DNA of 64,000 nucleotides from Lacicoccus alkaliphilus DSM 16010 (GTDB taxonomy: Bacteria; Bacillota; Bacilli; Staphylococcales; Salinicoccaceae): assembly GCF_900142805.1 (NCBI RefSeq), contig NZ_FRCF01000004.1, positions 145,293-209,292 on the forward strand. The letters run 5' to 3'. The notes under the pieces are model-generated. The model was not told where the DNA came from. It saw only the letters and a list, made by a program, of their open reading frames with translations, and ran no database searches. This document shows, piece after piece, positions 27,082 to 36,379 of the stretch. Position 1 is the first letter of the stretch; each line of letters begins with the position of its first letter. Position numbers and translations under genes: made by a program.

Positions 27082-29499
27082 ATGACTATTTTACATTTGG
27101 CAGTACTTGCACCCTTCTTATTTGCAATACTGGTGCCGTTTTTATTCAAGTACTTTAGAAAGGTCCATACCGGGTGGTTCGTTTTATTTGTACCACTGAT
27201 ACTGTTTATCTACTTCCTGTCATACATATCTGTGACATCTGACGGGCAGGCGGTGATGCAGCGGATGGAATGGGTGCCGTCGCTCGGCATAAACTTTGAT
27301 CTCTATGTCGATGGGCTGAGCCTTTTATTCGCACTGCTGATCACCGGAATCGGTACACTCGTCATACTTTACTCCATTTTTTATCTTGCAGGTAAAGAAG
27401 AGAGGCTGAATCACTTTTACGTGTACATAATGCTGTTCATGGGGGCAATGCTTGGTGTCGTCCTCTCGGATAATATCATCGTGCTGTATGTATTCTGGGA
27501 GATCACAAGTATTTCCTCCTCATTGTTGATTAGTTATTGGTATGCAAAGAAAGCATCAGTCTATGGTGCACAGAAATCCATGTATATCACAGTGTTCGGC
27601 GGACTCTCGATGCTCGGGGGCTTCTCGCTGCTCTACGTGATGGCTGAAACGTTCAGCATCAGGGAAATGATCGGCAATGCCGACCTCATTTTAAATCATG
27701 ACTTATTTTTAGCGGCAATGATTCTTGTGCTGCTCGGTGCATTTACAAAATCCGCACAGTTCCCGTTCCATATATGGCTTCCGGATGCGATGGAGGCACC
27801 GACCCCTGTCAGTGCATACCTCCATTCGGCAACGATGGTCAAAGCGGGCATTTATCTCGTCGCGCGCCTGACGCCGGTATTCGCCGGCGGGGCCGAATGG
27901 TTCTGGATCATTACAGCTGCCGGTATCTTCACCATGGCGTGGGGTGCCATCTCAGCTGTGAGGCAGAAGGACCTGAAAGCGATACTCGCCTTTTCAACAG
28001 TCAGTCAGCTTGGTATGATCATGAGCCTGCTCGGGGCCGGCTCAGCCGCGTTCTACTATATGGACGGGGATAATGCGCTGTACACGACGGCGATACTTGC
28101 AGCCGTCTTCCATCTGATCAACCATGCGACATTCAAAGGCAGCCTCTTCATGGTGGCAGGCATCATCGATCACGAGACGGGCACGAGGGATATCAGGAAG
28201 CTTGGCGGCCTGATGACCATCATGCCGATCACTGCGACGATTTCCGTCATTGGACTTGCGGCTATGGCTGGCCTGCCTCCATTCAACGGTTTCCTGAGCA
28301 AGGAGCTGTTCTTTACGGGCATCACGAACGTTGCCCAGTATGATATGTGGAATGGGGACACCATCGGCATGCTGCTGCCGGTCATCGCCTGGATCGCAAG
28401 CATTTTCACTTTCGCTTACAGTGCGATCATCTTCTTCAGGACATTCAGAGGAAAATTCAAGCCGGATATGCTGCCGGTCAAAGAGGTGCATGAAGCGCCT
28501 GCAGGCCTGTTGATCAGTCCGATCGTACTGGTTGCCGCAGTGTTGATGATCAGCTTTTTCCCGAATATCCTGGCCTACAGCATAATAGAACCTGCAATGA
28601 TGTCGATTTTGCCGGGGATATTGGGTGAAGGGTCCAATTTTTACGTGGATATCTACCATTGGCACGGCATCAATCTGGAACTGATGATGACGCTCGGTGC
28701 GGTGATCATCGGTACGATCATCTACGTGACGATGAACAAATGGTCGAAGCTCGGCATCTACCAGAATGAACAGGACATCATGACCACGGTTTACGATAAT
28801 GGTTATGATGCACTCATCAAAGGTTCCCAGGTGCTTACACGCATTCAGATGACGGGAATGCTCAGGGATTACATCGTTTATATGGTGATATTCATAGTAC
28901 TCATCATGTTCTATACGATGTTCCGATTTGAAGGCTTCCAAATCAGTATGGAAAATGCAAGCGAAATAGGCATATTCATGTATCTCATACTTGCTGCACT
29001 GGTCATCACGATCATGCTCCTTCCAAGGGTGAATAACCGTATGACTGCAATCATCCTGGCTGGTTTCGTCGGTTTTCTTGTGGCCTTCATCTTCACGGTC
29101 TTCAGGGCGCCGGATCTGGCACTGACACAGCTGATGGTGGAGACCGTATCAGTGATACTCTTCATGGCGGTCTTCTACCACCTGCCAAATCTGACTAAAG
29201 ATAATATCGCGCCTTTGACGAAAGCGATCAATATTGTCGTGGCAGGATCGGCGGGATTGATGGTCGCGCTGGTATCGATGAGTGCATTCACATACGGACA
29301 GACGACACCGTTCGATGCCATTTCGGAATACTTCATAGAAAACTCAGTAGAACTCGCCGGCGGCTACAACATGGTCAACGTCGTGCTGGTGGACTTCCGT
29401 GGTCTGGATACCATGCTTGAATTGCTGGTGCTCGGCATTGCGGCTTTGGGTGCCATATCAATGATCAAATTGAAAGTGAAGGAGGATGATGACGTATGA
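27082..29499 (+). CDS. mnhA1: Mnh/Mrp antiporter subunit A (first operon)
   Basis: An 805-residue membrane subunit with about twenty helices, related to the NuoL subunit of complex I. The proton-channel signature FTKSAQFPFHIWLPDAMEAPTPVSAYLHSATMVKAGIYL spans about residues 221-259 (blocks TKSAQFPFH, PDAMEAPTPVSAYLHSATM, KAGIY). The C-terminal ~180 residues carry the fused MbhE/B-like region with RAPDLALTQLMVETVS. It acts in the seven-subunit complex that exports Na+ in exchange for H+. First gene of mnhABCDEFG; the stop overlaps mnhB1. Confidence 0.95.
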   Translation: MTILHLAVLAPFLFAILVPFLFKYFRKVHTGWFVLFVPLILFIYFLSYISVTSDGQAVMQRMEWVPSLGINFDLYVDGLSLLFALLITGIGTLVILYSIFYLAGKEERLNHFYVYIMLFMGAMLGVVLSDNIIVLYVFWEITSISSSLLISYWYAKKASVYGAQKSMYITVFGGLSMLGGFSLLYVMAETFSIREMIGNADLILNHDLFLAAMILVLLGAFTKSAQFPFHIWLPDAMEAPTPVSAYLHSATMVKAGIYLVARLTPVFAGGAEWFWIITAAGIFTMAWGAISAVRQKDLKAILAFSTVSQLGMIMSLLGAGSAAFYYMDGDNALYTTAILAAVFHLINHATFKGSLFMVAGIIDHETGTRDIRKLGGLMTIMPITATISVIGLAAMAGLPPFNGFLSKELFFTGITNVAQYDMWNGDTIGMLLPVIAWIASIFTFAYSAIIFFRTFRGKFKPDMLPVKEVHEAPAGLLISPIVLVAAVLMISFFPNILAYSIIEPAMMSILPGILGEGSNFYVDIYHWHGINLELMMTLGAVIIGTIIYVTMNKWSKLGIYQNEQDIMTTVYDNGYDALIKGSQVLTRIQMTGMLRDYIVYMVIFIVLIMFYTMFRFEGFQISMENASEIGIFMYLILAALVITIMLLPRVNNRMTAIILAGFVGFLVAFIFTVFRAPDLALTQLMVETVSVILFMAVFYHLPNLTKDNIAPLTKAINIVVAGSAGLMVALVSMSAFTYGQTTPFDAISEYFIENSVELAGGYNMVNVVLVDFRGLDTMLELLVLGIAALGAISMIKLKVKEDDDV

Positions 29500-29927
29500 T
29501 AAATCAACCGAATGATATGATGTTCCGTGTGTTTATACGGCTGATTGCCATCATTGTCGTCACTTTTTCAATCTATCTGTTCTTCTCGGGGCACAATGCC
29601 CCGGGAGGTGGTTTCATCGGCGGTCTGATGACTGCCATAGCAATATTGGTGATGTACCTGGTATTCGGTACAAAGACCATGAACGCCGCGCTGCCGTTCA
29701 ATTACCCTTATATGATGAGCATCGGTTTATTGGTTGCGGCAGGCACAGGCATAATATCAGTGGCATTCGGCTACCCTTACTTGAAGCAGTTTTTCGATTA
29801 TTTCCAAATACCGATATTTGGAGAGGTGGAGCTGACCACTGCATTGATATTCGACCTGGGTGTTTACCTGCTGGTGGTCGGTTCAGCAATGACTTTCATA
29901 TTATCGATAGTGGAGGATGATTCTTAA
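29496..29927 (+). CDS. mnhB1: Mnh antiporter subunit B (first operon)
   Basis: A 143-residue subunit with four helices. The family block FSGHNAPGGGFIGGLMTA occupies residues ~29-46, and FDLGVYLLVVG is near the C-terminus. It overlaps mnhA1 by four bases and touches mnhC1 (shared A of TAATG). This coupling keeps the subunits in equal amounts. Confidence 0.95.
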   Translation: MINQPNDMMFRVFIRLIAIIVVTFSIYLFFSGHNAPGGGFIGGLMTAIAILVMYLVFGTKTMNAALPFNYPYMMSIGLLVAAGTGIISVAFGYPYLKQFFDYFQIPIFGEVELTTALIFDLGVYLLVVGSAMTFILSIVEDDS

Positions 29928-30265
29928 TGGAGATAGTTATGTCGGCAGTCATCGGTTTAATCTTTGCCGTAGCCATATATCTGATGCTGTCCAGGAATAT
30001 CATCAGGGTGCTTATCGGGACTTTGATGCTCTCCCACAGTGTCCACCTGATATTGCTGACGATGTCCGGCCTCCAACGGGGTGCTCCGCCGCTCTTATTC
30101 CTGGAAGCCGGGGCATACAGTGATCCTTTGCCCCAGGCATTGATACTGACCGCGATTGTGATCAACTTCGGTGTGACAGCATTCGTGTCCGTCCTTGTTT
30201 ACCGCACATATAAGGAACATAAGACTGCGGATTTATACGATTTGAGAGGAGCTAAAGATGAGTAA
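29927..30265 (+). CDS. mnhC1: Mnh antiporter subunit C (first operon)
   Basis: A 112-residue NuoK-like subunit with three helices. NuoK-type features are YLMLSRNIIRVLIG, then LSHSVHLILLTM and a DPLPQALILTAIVINFG segment carrying the conserved Pro-Gln-Ala. The 3' end overlaps mnhD1. Confidence 0.95.
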   Translation: MEIVMSAVIGLIFAVAIYLMLSRNIIRVLIGTLMLSHSVHLILLTMSGLQRGAPPLLFLEAGAYSDPLPQALILTAIVINFGVTAFVSVLVYRTYKEHKTADLYDLRGAKDE

Positions 30266-31742
30266 TCTGATTATTTTACCCATAATATTTCCATTCATCA
30301 TTGGAGCTGTACTTATATTCTTCTCAAAAAGCTCCAGAGCTCAGAGAATTATAAGTGGGATCAGTGCACTGTTGATGGTCGGCATTTCTGCTTACCTGGC
30401 AGTACTTGCTTTTCAGCAGGACACCGTAATACTCGAATCCGGTGACTGGGTTGCGCCATACGGGATTATCCTTGTACTTGATAACCTTGCAGCACTGATG
30501 GTGCTGATCACATCGATACTTGCTGCGTCATGTCTGTTCTTTGCATTCGGGACGATTTCTAAGAAAAGGGAGAAGTATTATTTCTACCCGTTCTATTTCT
30601 TCCTGATCGTCGGAGTGAACGGTGCATTTTTGACAGGAGACATATTCAACCTCTTCGTATTCTTCGAAGTGATGCTCCTGGCTTCCTATGTATTGATCGT
30701 CAACGGCGGCTCGAAGTATCAGCTGAGGGAATCATTCAAGTATGTCATCCTGAATATTTTCGGATCGGCTTTGTTCATCATGGCGATTGCCTGGATTTAT
30801 TCAGTCACGGGTACTGTAAATATGGCGCACCTTTCCGAACGGGTGGCGGAAATCAACCAGCCGGGGATCGTCACGGTCATAGCAGTGATGTTCTTCATAG
30901 TGTTCGGTGCGAAGGGCGCACTGTTTCCATTATATTTCTGGCTGCCGAAGTCATACTACGGACCGCCGGCAGCCCTGGCGGCATTGTTCGGTGGGTTGTT
31001 GACCAAGGTCGGCATCTATGCGATCATTCGCATGTTCACGCTGGTCTTCTACCACGAGCCCTTGTTCACACATAAAGGGATCATCGTGACGGCAGCTGGG
31101 TTCACGATGCTCCTCGGAGTACTTGGAGCAGTGTCACAGTTCGACTTTAAACGTATACTTTCGTATCACATCATCTCACAGGTCGGTTACATGGTGATGG
31201 GGCTGGGTATATTCACACCACTGGCTGTCGCTGGTGCGATATACTACATCGTCCACCATATGTTCGTCAAAACGGCATTGTTCCTGCTTGCCGGCGCCAC
31301 CGAGAAGATAACCGGGACGACGGATATTAAAGCGATGGGCGGATTGATAAAAAGTCAGCCTGTACTGACATGGTCGTTCTTCATCGCCGCAATATCACTT
31401 GCAGGCATTCCACCGCTCAGTGGATTCTTCAGTAAATTCCCTATAATCCTGGCCGGTTTCCAGGAAGGTCAGTGGGTCATATCAGCAGTGGCACTGCTCG
31501 TCGGCCTGCTCACGCTGATATCCATGATGAAGATATTCGGGTATGTATTCTGGGGGGAGAACAAACTCACAGAGCGGCAAAACAACATGTCAGTGACCAA
31601 TCTTTTGATTCCGATAGCACCACTGGTTGCGTTCTCGATAATACTTGGATTTGCAGCCGAGCCGATCTTCACCTATTCATTGCACATTGCAGAGCAGATA
31701 TTGGAGCCGTCAAATTATGTGAATGCGGTACTTAAGGAGTAG
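30258..31742 (+). CDS. mnhD1: Mnh antiporter subunit D (first operon)
   Basis: A 494-residue NuoM/N-like proton-conducting subunit with about fourteen helices. Typical blocks are GDIFNLFVFFEVMLLASYVL near residues 127-146 (carrying the key Glu), AKGALFPLYFWLPKSYYGPP and the Lys-bearing FGGLLTKVGIYAIIR. AGGAGC precedes the ATG within the mnhC1 tail. Confidence 0.95.
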   Translation: MSNLIILPIIFPFIIGAVLIFFSKSSRAQRIISGISALLMVGISAYLAVLAFQQDTVILESGDWVAPYGIILVLDNLAALMVLITSILAASCLFFAFGTISKKREKYYFYPFYFFLIVGVNGAFLTGDIFNLFVFFEVMLLASYVLIVNGGSKYQLRESFKYVILNIFGSALFIMAIAWIYSVTGTVNMAHLSERVAEINQPGIVTVIAVMFFIVFGAKGALFPLYFWLPKSYYGPPAALAALFGGLLTKVGIYAIIRMFTLVFYHEPLFTHKGIIVTAAGFTMLLGVLGAVSQFDFKRILSYHIISQVGYMVMGLGIFTPLAVAGAIYYIVHHMFVKTALFLLAGATEKITGTTDIKAMGGLIKSQPVLTWSFFIAAISLAGIPPLSGFFSKFPIILAGFQEGQWVISAVALLVGLLTLISMMKIFGYVFWGENKLTERQNNMSVTNLLIPIAPLVAFSIILGFAAEPIFTYSLHIAEQILEPSNYVNAVLKE

Positions 31743-31747
31743 ATGAT

Positions 31748-32224
31748 ATGGCAATTCAGTTTGTGATTAATATATTGATAGCAATCGTTTGGATGTTTTT
31801 ACAGGACAGCTATGGCATGCCCTCTTTTCTTTTCGGCTTCATCATTGGTCTGTTGATATTATTTACCCTTAGAAGATTTATGGAGTTTGATTTTTATTTC
31901 ATAAAAGTCATTGCCTTTGTAAGACTTGTGCTGCTGTTCTTATTTGAACTGGTCAAGGCCAACATCGATGTGGTGAGGGTCGTGCTCCGGCCGAAGCTTG
32001 AAAACAAGCCGGGGATCATCGCGGTGGACACAAGTCTTGAAACTGATTTTGAAAGGGCGACACTCGCCGCCCTGATCACTTTGACCCCGGGCACCGTTTC
32101 GATGGATTTCTCTGCAGACAGCAAAACCATCTATGTTCATAAATTGAACGTCGATGACAGAGATCAAATGGTTGCAGAAATCAAGAACTCGTTTGAGAAA
32201 GCAATCAAGGAGGTGACGAAGTAA
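31748..32224 (+). CDS. mnhE1: Mnh antiporter subunit E (first operon)
   Basis: A 158-residue subunit with an N-terminal membrane part of two to three helices and a C-terminal soluble part. The family motif TLAALITLTPGTVSMDFS is near residues 106-123. The ATG follows GGAGTAGAT. The stop shares a base with the mnhF1 start. Confidence 0.94.
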   Translation: MAIQFVINILIAIVWMFLQDSYGMPSFLFGFIIGLLILFTLRRFMEFDFYFIKVIAFVRLVLLFLFELVKANIDVVRVVLRPKLENKPGIIAVDTSLETDFERATLAALITLTPGTVSMDFSADSKTIYVHKLNVDDRDQMVAEIKNSFEKAIKEVTK

Positions 32225-32499
32225 TGTTCGATATCGTGCTGCAAATTTCTTTGGTACTCACTTCGTTTTCCCTGATCCTTGTTTTGATCAGGACGATCAT
32301 CGGCCCGTCCACAAGCGACCGGATACTGGCATTGGATACGCTCGGGATGATGCTGATAGGAATCATCGGTCTGGTGATGATGCTCCAGGAGACTGTCGTC
32401 TATGCTGATATTGCATTGGTCGTCGCCATCATCGGGTTCGTCGGCACCATAGCGATGGCGAAGTTTTTGGAGAGGGGTGTTGTCATTGACGATGACTGA
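32224..32499 (+). CDS. mnhF1: Mnh antiporter subunit F (first operon)
   Basis: A 91-residue subunit with three helices. The family block RTIIGPSTSDRILALDTLGMM is seen near residues 23-43 (IIGPSTSDRI, ALDTLG), followed by a Y-A-D-I-A-L-V segment. The 3' end overlaps mnhG1. Confidence 0.94.
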   Translation: MFDIVLQISLVLTSFSLILVLIRTIIGPSTSDRILALDTLGMMLIGIIGLVMMLQETVVYADIALVVAIIGFVGTIAMAKFLERGVVIDDD

Positions 32500-32866
32500 G
32501 TTGATCGTAAGCTTTTTTGTCATAGTGGGATCATTCTTCATCTTCGTCAGCTCAATCGGCATATTGAGGCTGAGGGATGTATACAGCAGGACGCACGCGG
32601 GTGGTAAGAGTTCCACCCTTGGGGTGATGAGCATCATGACGGGTGTCGTCCTGTTCTTCTGGGTCACCGAGGGGAACTTTAATCTGAATCTGATGCTGAC
32701 GATCATATTCGTCTTCATGACAGCACCTCTTGCCGCCCTTGCCGTGAATCGATCAGCATACAGGACGAATGTACCGATGACCGATGAAACTTCCATCGAT
32801 GAACTTGGAGATGCGATGGATATGGAAAGGGAAAAGGAAGCAATGGAAAATCTGAATAAGAAATAA
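32492..32866 (+). CDS. mnhG1: Mnh antiporter subunit G (first operon)
   Basis: A subunit of about 124 residues with three helices. The family block GILRLRDVYSRTHAGGKSSTLGV lies near residues 24-46 (LRLRDVYSRTHAG). The acidic, Lys/Glu-rich tail is cytosolic. Possible starts are GTG 32477, TTG 32486 and ATG 32492; GAGGGG at 32472-32477 best fits TTG 32486. The operon ends at a strong terminator. Confidence 0.93.
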   Translation: MTELIVSFFVIVGSFFIFVSSIGILRLRDVYSRTHAGGKSSTLGVMSIMTGVVLFFWVTEGNFNLNLMLTIIFVFMTAPLAALAVNRSAYRTNVPMTDETSIDELGDAMDMEREKEAMENLNKK

Positions 32867-32907
32867 AAAAACAATTGATGCCCGGCAAGGGCATCAATTG
32901 TTTTTTT
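32867..32907. terminator. bidirectional terminator between the two mnh operons
   Basis: ACAATTGATGCCC and GGGCATCAATTGT form a 13-bp perfect stem with A and T runs on either side. It serves both convergent operons. Confidence 0.95.
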
Positions 32908-32920
32908 GTTGGGTCGATAT

Positions 32921-33301
32921 TTATGGACGGTCGGGCTCATCGGTGTCATCCGGGAGGGATTCATCCCTTTTCAGGTCATTCAGGACCGTCAGCTTGTAGG
33001 GTTTGACATCTGAGTGGAAAGCACTTCTCGACAGCAGGTGGCTGGAGACCGGTGCCGTCAGCAGGATGAAGAAGGCACCGAGCAGGAGATTGGTTTCGAT
33101 CAGGCCGTCCACATACCAGAAGTAAAGGAAAGCACCGGTCATGATCATGATGACGCCGAGCGTCGTACTTTTGGTCGTCGCATGCAGCCTCGAGTACATA
33201 TCCGGGAGCCTGATGATCCCTAAAACTGCAAGGGCTGACATGAGCGTCCCGCCGATCAGGAAGAATGCGATCAGGCTATTCATCATTATCTCTATCATCA
33301 T
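32921..33301 (-). CDS. mnhG2: Mnh antiporter subunit G (second operon)
   Basis: A 126-residue subunit G, with GIIRLPDMYSRLHATTKSTTLGV near residues 27-49 and a polar tail. Several in-frame ATG codons crowd the start (33299-33301, 33284-33286, 33281-33283), so the exact N-terminus is uncertain. It overlaps mnhF2 and is last in the operon. Confidence 0.93.
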   Translation of the reverse strand: MMIEIMMNSLIAFFLIGGTLMSALAVLGIIRLPDMYSRLHATTKSTTLGVIMIMTGAFLYFWYVDGLIETNLLLGAFFILLTAPVSSHLLSRSAFHSDVKPYKLTVLNDLKRDESLPDDTDEPDRP

Positions 33302-33575
33302 CGATAATCACATTCCTTTCGAGATATTTGGCAAAAGTGATGGTGGAGAGGAATGCCAGTGTGCCGATGAGCAATATGATCGGGACATAATGGACCGAGC
33401 CCAAAGTGATTGCAGTCAAGGCGATCATCCCCATGAGCATCACGCCGAATGCATCCAGTGCAACAATCTTGTCATGCAGCGTCGGACCGACGATGATCCG
33501 GTATGCAATGCCGACAAGCGATAATGCAAGGATGATGCCGCTGATGAGGATTACAACTTCCAGGAATGATGTCAT
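33276..33575 (-). CDS. mnhF2: Mnh antiporter subunit F (second operon)
   Basis: A 99-residue subunit F with three helices and the block RIIVGPTLHDKIVALDAFGV near residues 26-45. It overlaps mnhE2 by four bases and mnhG2 by 26. The C-terminus is rich in Asp. Confidence 0.93.
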   Translation of the reverse strand: MTSFLEVVILISGIILALSLVGIAYRIIVGPTLHDKIVALDAFGVMLMGMIALTAITLGSVHYVPIILLIGTLAFLSTITFAKYLERNVIIDDDRDNDE

Positions 33576-34051
33576 GGCTTACTCACCTCTGCAATCAGTT
33601 TCTCAAAACGGTTCTTGATGAGGGAAATCTCGGCATCGACATCCAGGGCGTTCAGCCCGTGGATATAGATTGTGGAATAGTCATCTGAAATCGCCACGAT
33701 CACCGTGCCCGGCGTCAGGGAGATCAACCCCGAGAGGAGTGTGATCTCCCATTCTTCCTCAAGATCGCACGGATAGGCGAAGAAGCCGGGATGAATGTCG
33801 ATTTTCGGACTGATGATGATTTTTGAAAGTTCATAGTTGGCTTTGATCAGCTCAATTGTGAATACTGCAATCAGCTTTATGGAGTAATACACCCTGACCA
33901 TATAGAACCTGCCCGGCAGAAATCTCCTGAGGACAAAGACCGGGATGATGCCGATGAGGTACCCGGCGAATAAAGAGCCGAGGGACAGGTCCGAGACGAT
34001 CAGCACCCATATGAATGCAAGTGTTATGTTAATCAATATCTGTAATGCCAA
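33572..34051 (-). CDS. mnhE2: Mnh antiporter subunit E (second operon)
   Basis: A 159-residue subunit E. The conserved LLSGLISLTPGTVIVAIS lies near residues 110-127. It directly abuts mnhD2. Confidence 0.93.
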   Translation of the reverse strand: MALQILINITLAFIWVLIVSDLSLGSLFAGYLIGIIPVFVLRRFLPGRFYMVRVYYSIKLIAVFTIELIKANYELSKIIISPKIDIHPGFFAYPCDLEEEWEITLLSGLISLTPGTVIVAISDDYSTIYIHGLNALDVDAEISLIKNRFEKLIAEVSKP

Positions 34052-35545
34052 TTATTCCACCCCCAGCAGATAAACAGAGTAGGATGCCGGATCATACAGC
34101 GATTGTGCCGCACTGTCGAAAAGCGGATATAGGAAGTCAGCCCCGAAACCGAAAGCGACCATGATGATCACCATCAGGAATGACGAGAATAAGAGCTTGT
34201 CATAACTGATCGGCTTCAATTTGGTGAAGTCCATGCTCTCCCCCCAGAAGACGGAGATGAATATCCGTATGACCGAGTAGAGTACGACCAGACTGGAAAG
34301 AAGTACGATGATGCCTGAAATCATATGACCATTTTCAAACAGTGATGTCACGATGAACAGTTTGCCGTAAAAACCGGGAAGCGGGGGCACGCCCGCAAGG
34401 CCGAACGCCGCAATGAGGAACATCCATCCGGTGACGGGGTGGATTTTGATCAATCCGCCAAGCTTGGTGATATCACTTTCGCCTGTCCTGTAGATGATGA
34501 AACCAATCAGGAAGAAGAGCCCCGCTTTTATGAAGATATCATGTATCAGGTAGTAGGTGGCACCGATGGTGCCCATCTCATCCATCATCGCAATACCTGC
34601 AATGATGATGCCGATGGCGATCAGTATGTTATAAATGATGATCTTCTTCATATCGGAGTAGGCGATCGCCCCGATCGACCCCATGATGATGGTCAATACC
34701 GCAAGCAGCATGAGCATCTGGTGCGTGAGTCCTGTATTGTCCATGAAGAACAACGAGTAGACCCGTGCTATGGCATACACACCGACTTTGGTGAGCAATG
34801 CGCCGAATATCGTCATGATGGGCATGGGCGGTGCAAAATATGAACCGGGCAGCCAGAAGTAGAACGGGAATAATCCGGCTTTGGTTGCGAATACGAACAG
34901 CATGACCACGGCAATCAGCGACATGATGGAAGCATCCCCGTCAAAAGCCGCAAGCTTATTGTGGATGTCCGCCATGTTCAATGAACCGACAGCGGAATAT
35001 AAGTAAGCGACTGCCAGGACGAAGAAGTTCGAGGCGATGATGTTCACCAGGAAATACTTGAACCCTTCCTGCAGCTGGATCTTTGTGCCACCGAGAGTGA
35101 TCAGCACATAAGAAGACAGCAGGAATACTTCGAAGAATACGAACATGTTGAATATATCGCCGGTGGTGAAGGCCCCGTTGATCCCCGATATCATGAACAT
35201 GATCATGGGATAGTAAAAGAATTTCTCCCTTGCGGCCCCGATGGACTGGAATGAATAAACGACGACGGCTAAAGTGACGATAGCGGTCGCGAGCACGAGC
35301 AATGCTGCGAGCATGTCGATGACGACACTGATGCCGAAAGGCGCTTCCCAGTTACCGACATGGGTCACGACCATGCCGTAACGTGCAACGTAGGCCACGA
35401 TGAAGAAGGATATGATGATCAGGAGGAGCCCCGTCAGTGACGCCACGACCCTGTGCAGGAATACGTTCGTCCTGCCGATCGCAAGCAGAATGATGCCGGC
35501 GATGAAAGGGACCAGCATGGGCAGTATAGGTAGGATATCAGTCAT
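34052..35545 (-). CDS. mnhD2: Mnh antiporter subunit D (second operon)
   Basis: A 497-residue NuoM/N-like subunit with about fourteen helices. Typical blocks are GDIFNMFVFFEVFLLSSYVL, TKAGLFPFYFWLPGSYFAPP and the Lys-bearing FGALLTKVGVYAIARV. By comparison with mnhD1 it is clearly a paralogue with a different sequence throughout, not a recent duplicate. Confidence 0.94.
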   Translation of the reverse strand: MTDILPILPMLVPFIAGIILLAIGRTNVFLHRVVASLTGLLLIIISFFIVAYVARYGMVVTHVGNWEAPFGISVVIDMLAALLVLATAIVTLAVVVYSFQSIGAAREKFFYYPMIMFMISGINGAFTTGDIFNMFVFFEVFLLSSYVLITLGGTKIQLQEGFKYFLVNIIASNFFVLAVAYLYSAVGSLNMADIHNKLAAFDGDASIMSLIAVVMLFVFATKAGLFPFYFWLPGSYFAPPMPIMTIFGALLTKVGVYAIARVYSLFFMDNTGLTHQMLMLLAVLTIIMGSIGAIAYSDMKKIIIYNILIAIGIIIAGIAMMDEMGTIGATYYLIHDIFIKAGLFFLIGFIIYRTGESDITKLGGLIKIHPVTGWMFLIAAFGLAGVPPLPGFYGKLFIVTSLFENGHMISGIIVLLSSLVVLYSVIRIFISVFWGESMDFTKLKPISYDKLLFSSFLMVIIMVAFGFGADFLYPLFDSAAQSLYDPASYSVYLLGVE

Positions 35546-35882
35546 CTTCTCTGGGCACTCCTTTCAACTCTTCGACATTGTCGGTTCCAAGCTCCCTGTA
35601 GACACGTATGGCAATGACGAGCATGTAGGCTGTCAAAGCGAAAGTGATGACGATGACTGTAAGGAGCATCGCCTGAGGGAGGGGGTCGCTGTATTGCTGC
35701 ACGGAATCATCCAGTACGGGTATGCCGCCGCGCTTAAGGCCGCCCATCGTCAGCAGCATCAAAAGTATGCCGTGGCTCAGGATGCCCGTGCCGATGATGA
35801 TCCGTATAAGGCTTTTGGACAGCATGAGGTAGACGGAGGCGCCGATCATGATGCCGGCGACTATAATGATTAAGATTTCCAT
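35538..35882 (-). CDS. mnhC2: Mnh antiporter subunit C (second operon)
   Basis: A 114-residue NuoK-like subunit with three helices: YLMLSKSLIRIIIGTG, LSHGILLMLLTM and DPLPQAMLLTVIVI. It is two codons inside the mnhD2 start and shares a base with mnhB2. Confidence 0.94.
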   Translation of the reverse strand: MEILIIIVAGIMIGASVYLMLSKSLIRIIIGTGILSHGILLMLLTMGGLKRGGIPVLDDSVQQYSDPLPQAMLLTVIVITFALTAYMLVIAIRVYRELGTDNVEELKGVPREDD

Positions 35883-36379
35883 TATTCCCTATCCGCCCCT
35901 TCACTGTCGGACATGAACTGCTCGGAAGCGAGCAGAGTGATGATCAGCAGTGTGGTCGCGGCCACAATGATGTAGACCCCGACATCAAAAAGCACGGCTG
36001 TATGAAGCGGCACTTCCCCGAATACAGGCAGCTGCAGATACATATGCTGATGCGTAAAAAAAGGATTGCCGAAGAACATCAATAGGATGGGGACGATCAG
36101 ACATGCTGCCAGGCCGGCCGTGATCATCCTCTTATTGTCGATCCGGATCATCCTGTTCAAAGTCTTCAAATCATATGCCAGCAGCAGAAGGATGATCGCA
36201 CCTGCGGCCAGCAGCCCGCCGACGAAGCCGCCGCCCGGGGTATAGTGGCCGGAGAAGAATAAATTGATCGAGAAAGTGATGATCACCAGAAATACCACTT
36301 TGGCGGTATATTTCAGGAACACATCATTCATCTGCTTATGGACTCTGTTATAACCAAGTTTTTTAAGGGTGCTCTTCAA
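35882..36379 (-). CDS. mnhB2: Mnh antiporter subunit B (second operon)
   Basis: A 165-residue subunit B with four helices and the block FSGHYTPGGGFVGGLLAA. It has an N-terminal extension of ~20 residues compared with mnhB1. The start is a TTG (36377-36379) with AAGGAGAG at good spacing inside the mnhA2 end. A shorter ATG start lies 16 codons in. Confidence 0.92.
   Translation of the reverse strand: MKSTLKKLGYNRVHKQMNDVFLKYTAKVVFLVIITFSINLFFSGHYTPGGGFVGGLLAAGAIILLLLAYDLKTLNRMIRIDNKRMITAGLAACLIVPILLMFFGNPFFTHQHMYLQLPVFGEVPLHTAVLFDVGVYIIVAATTLLIITLLASEQFMSDSEGADRE

Noticed and set aside
28042..28941. A 299-residue open frame on the minus strand
   Set aside because: It lies wholly inside mnhA1 on the opposite strand. 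The protein is rich in His, Asp and Arg, as is typical for antisense reading of a membrane protein gene, and it has no ribosome binding site.
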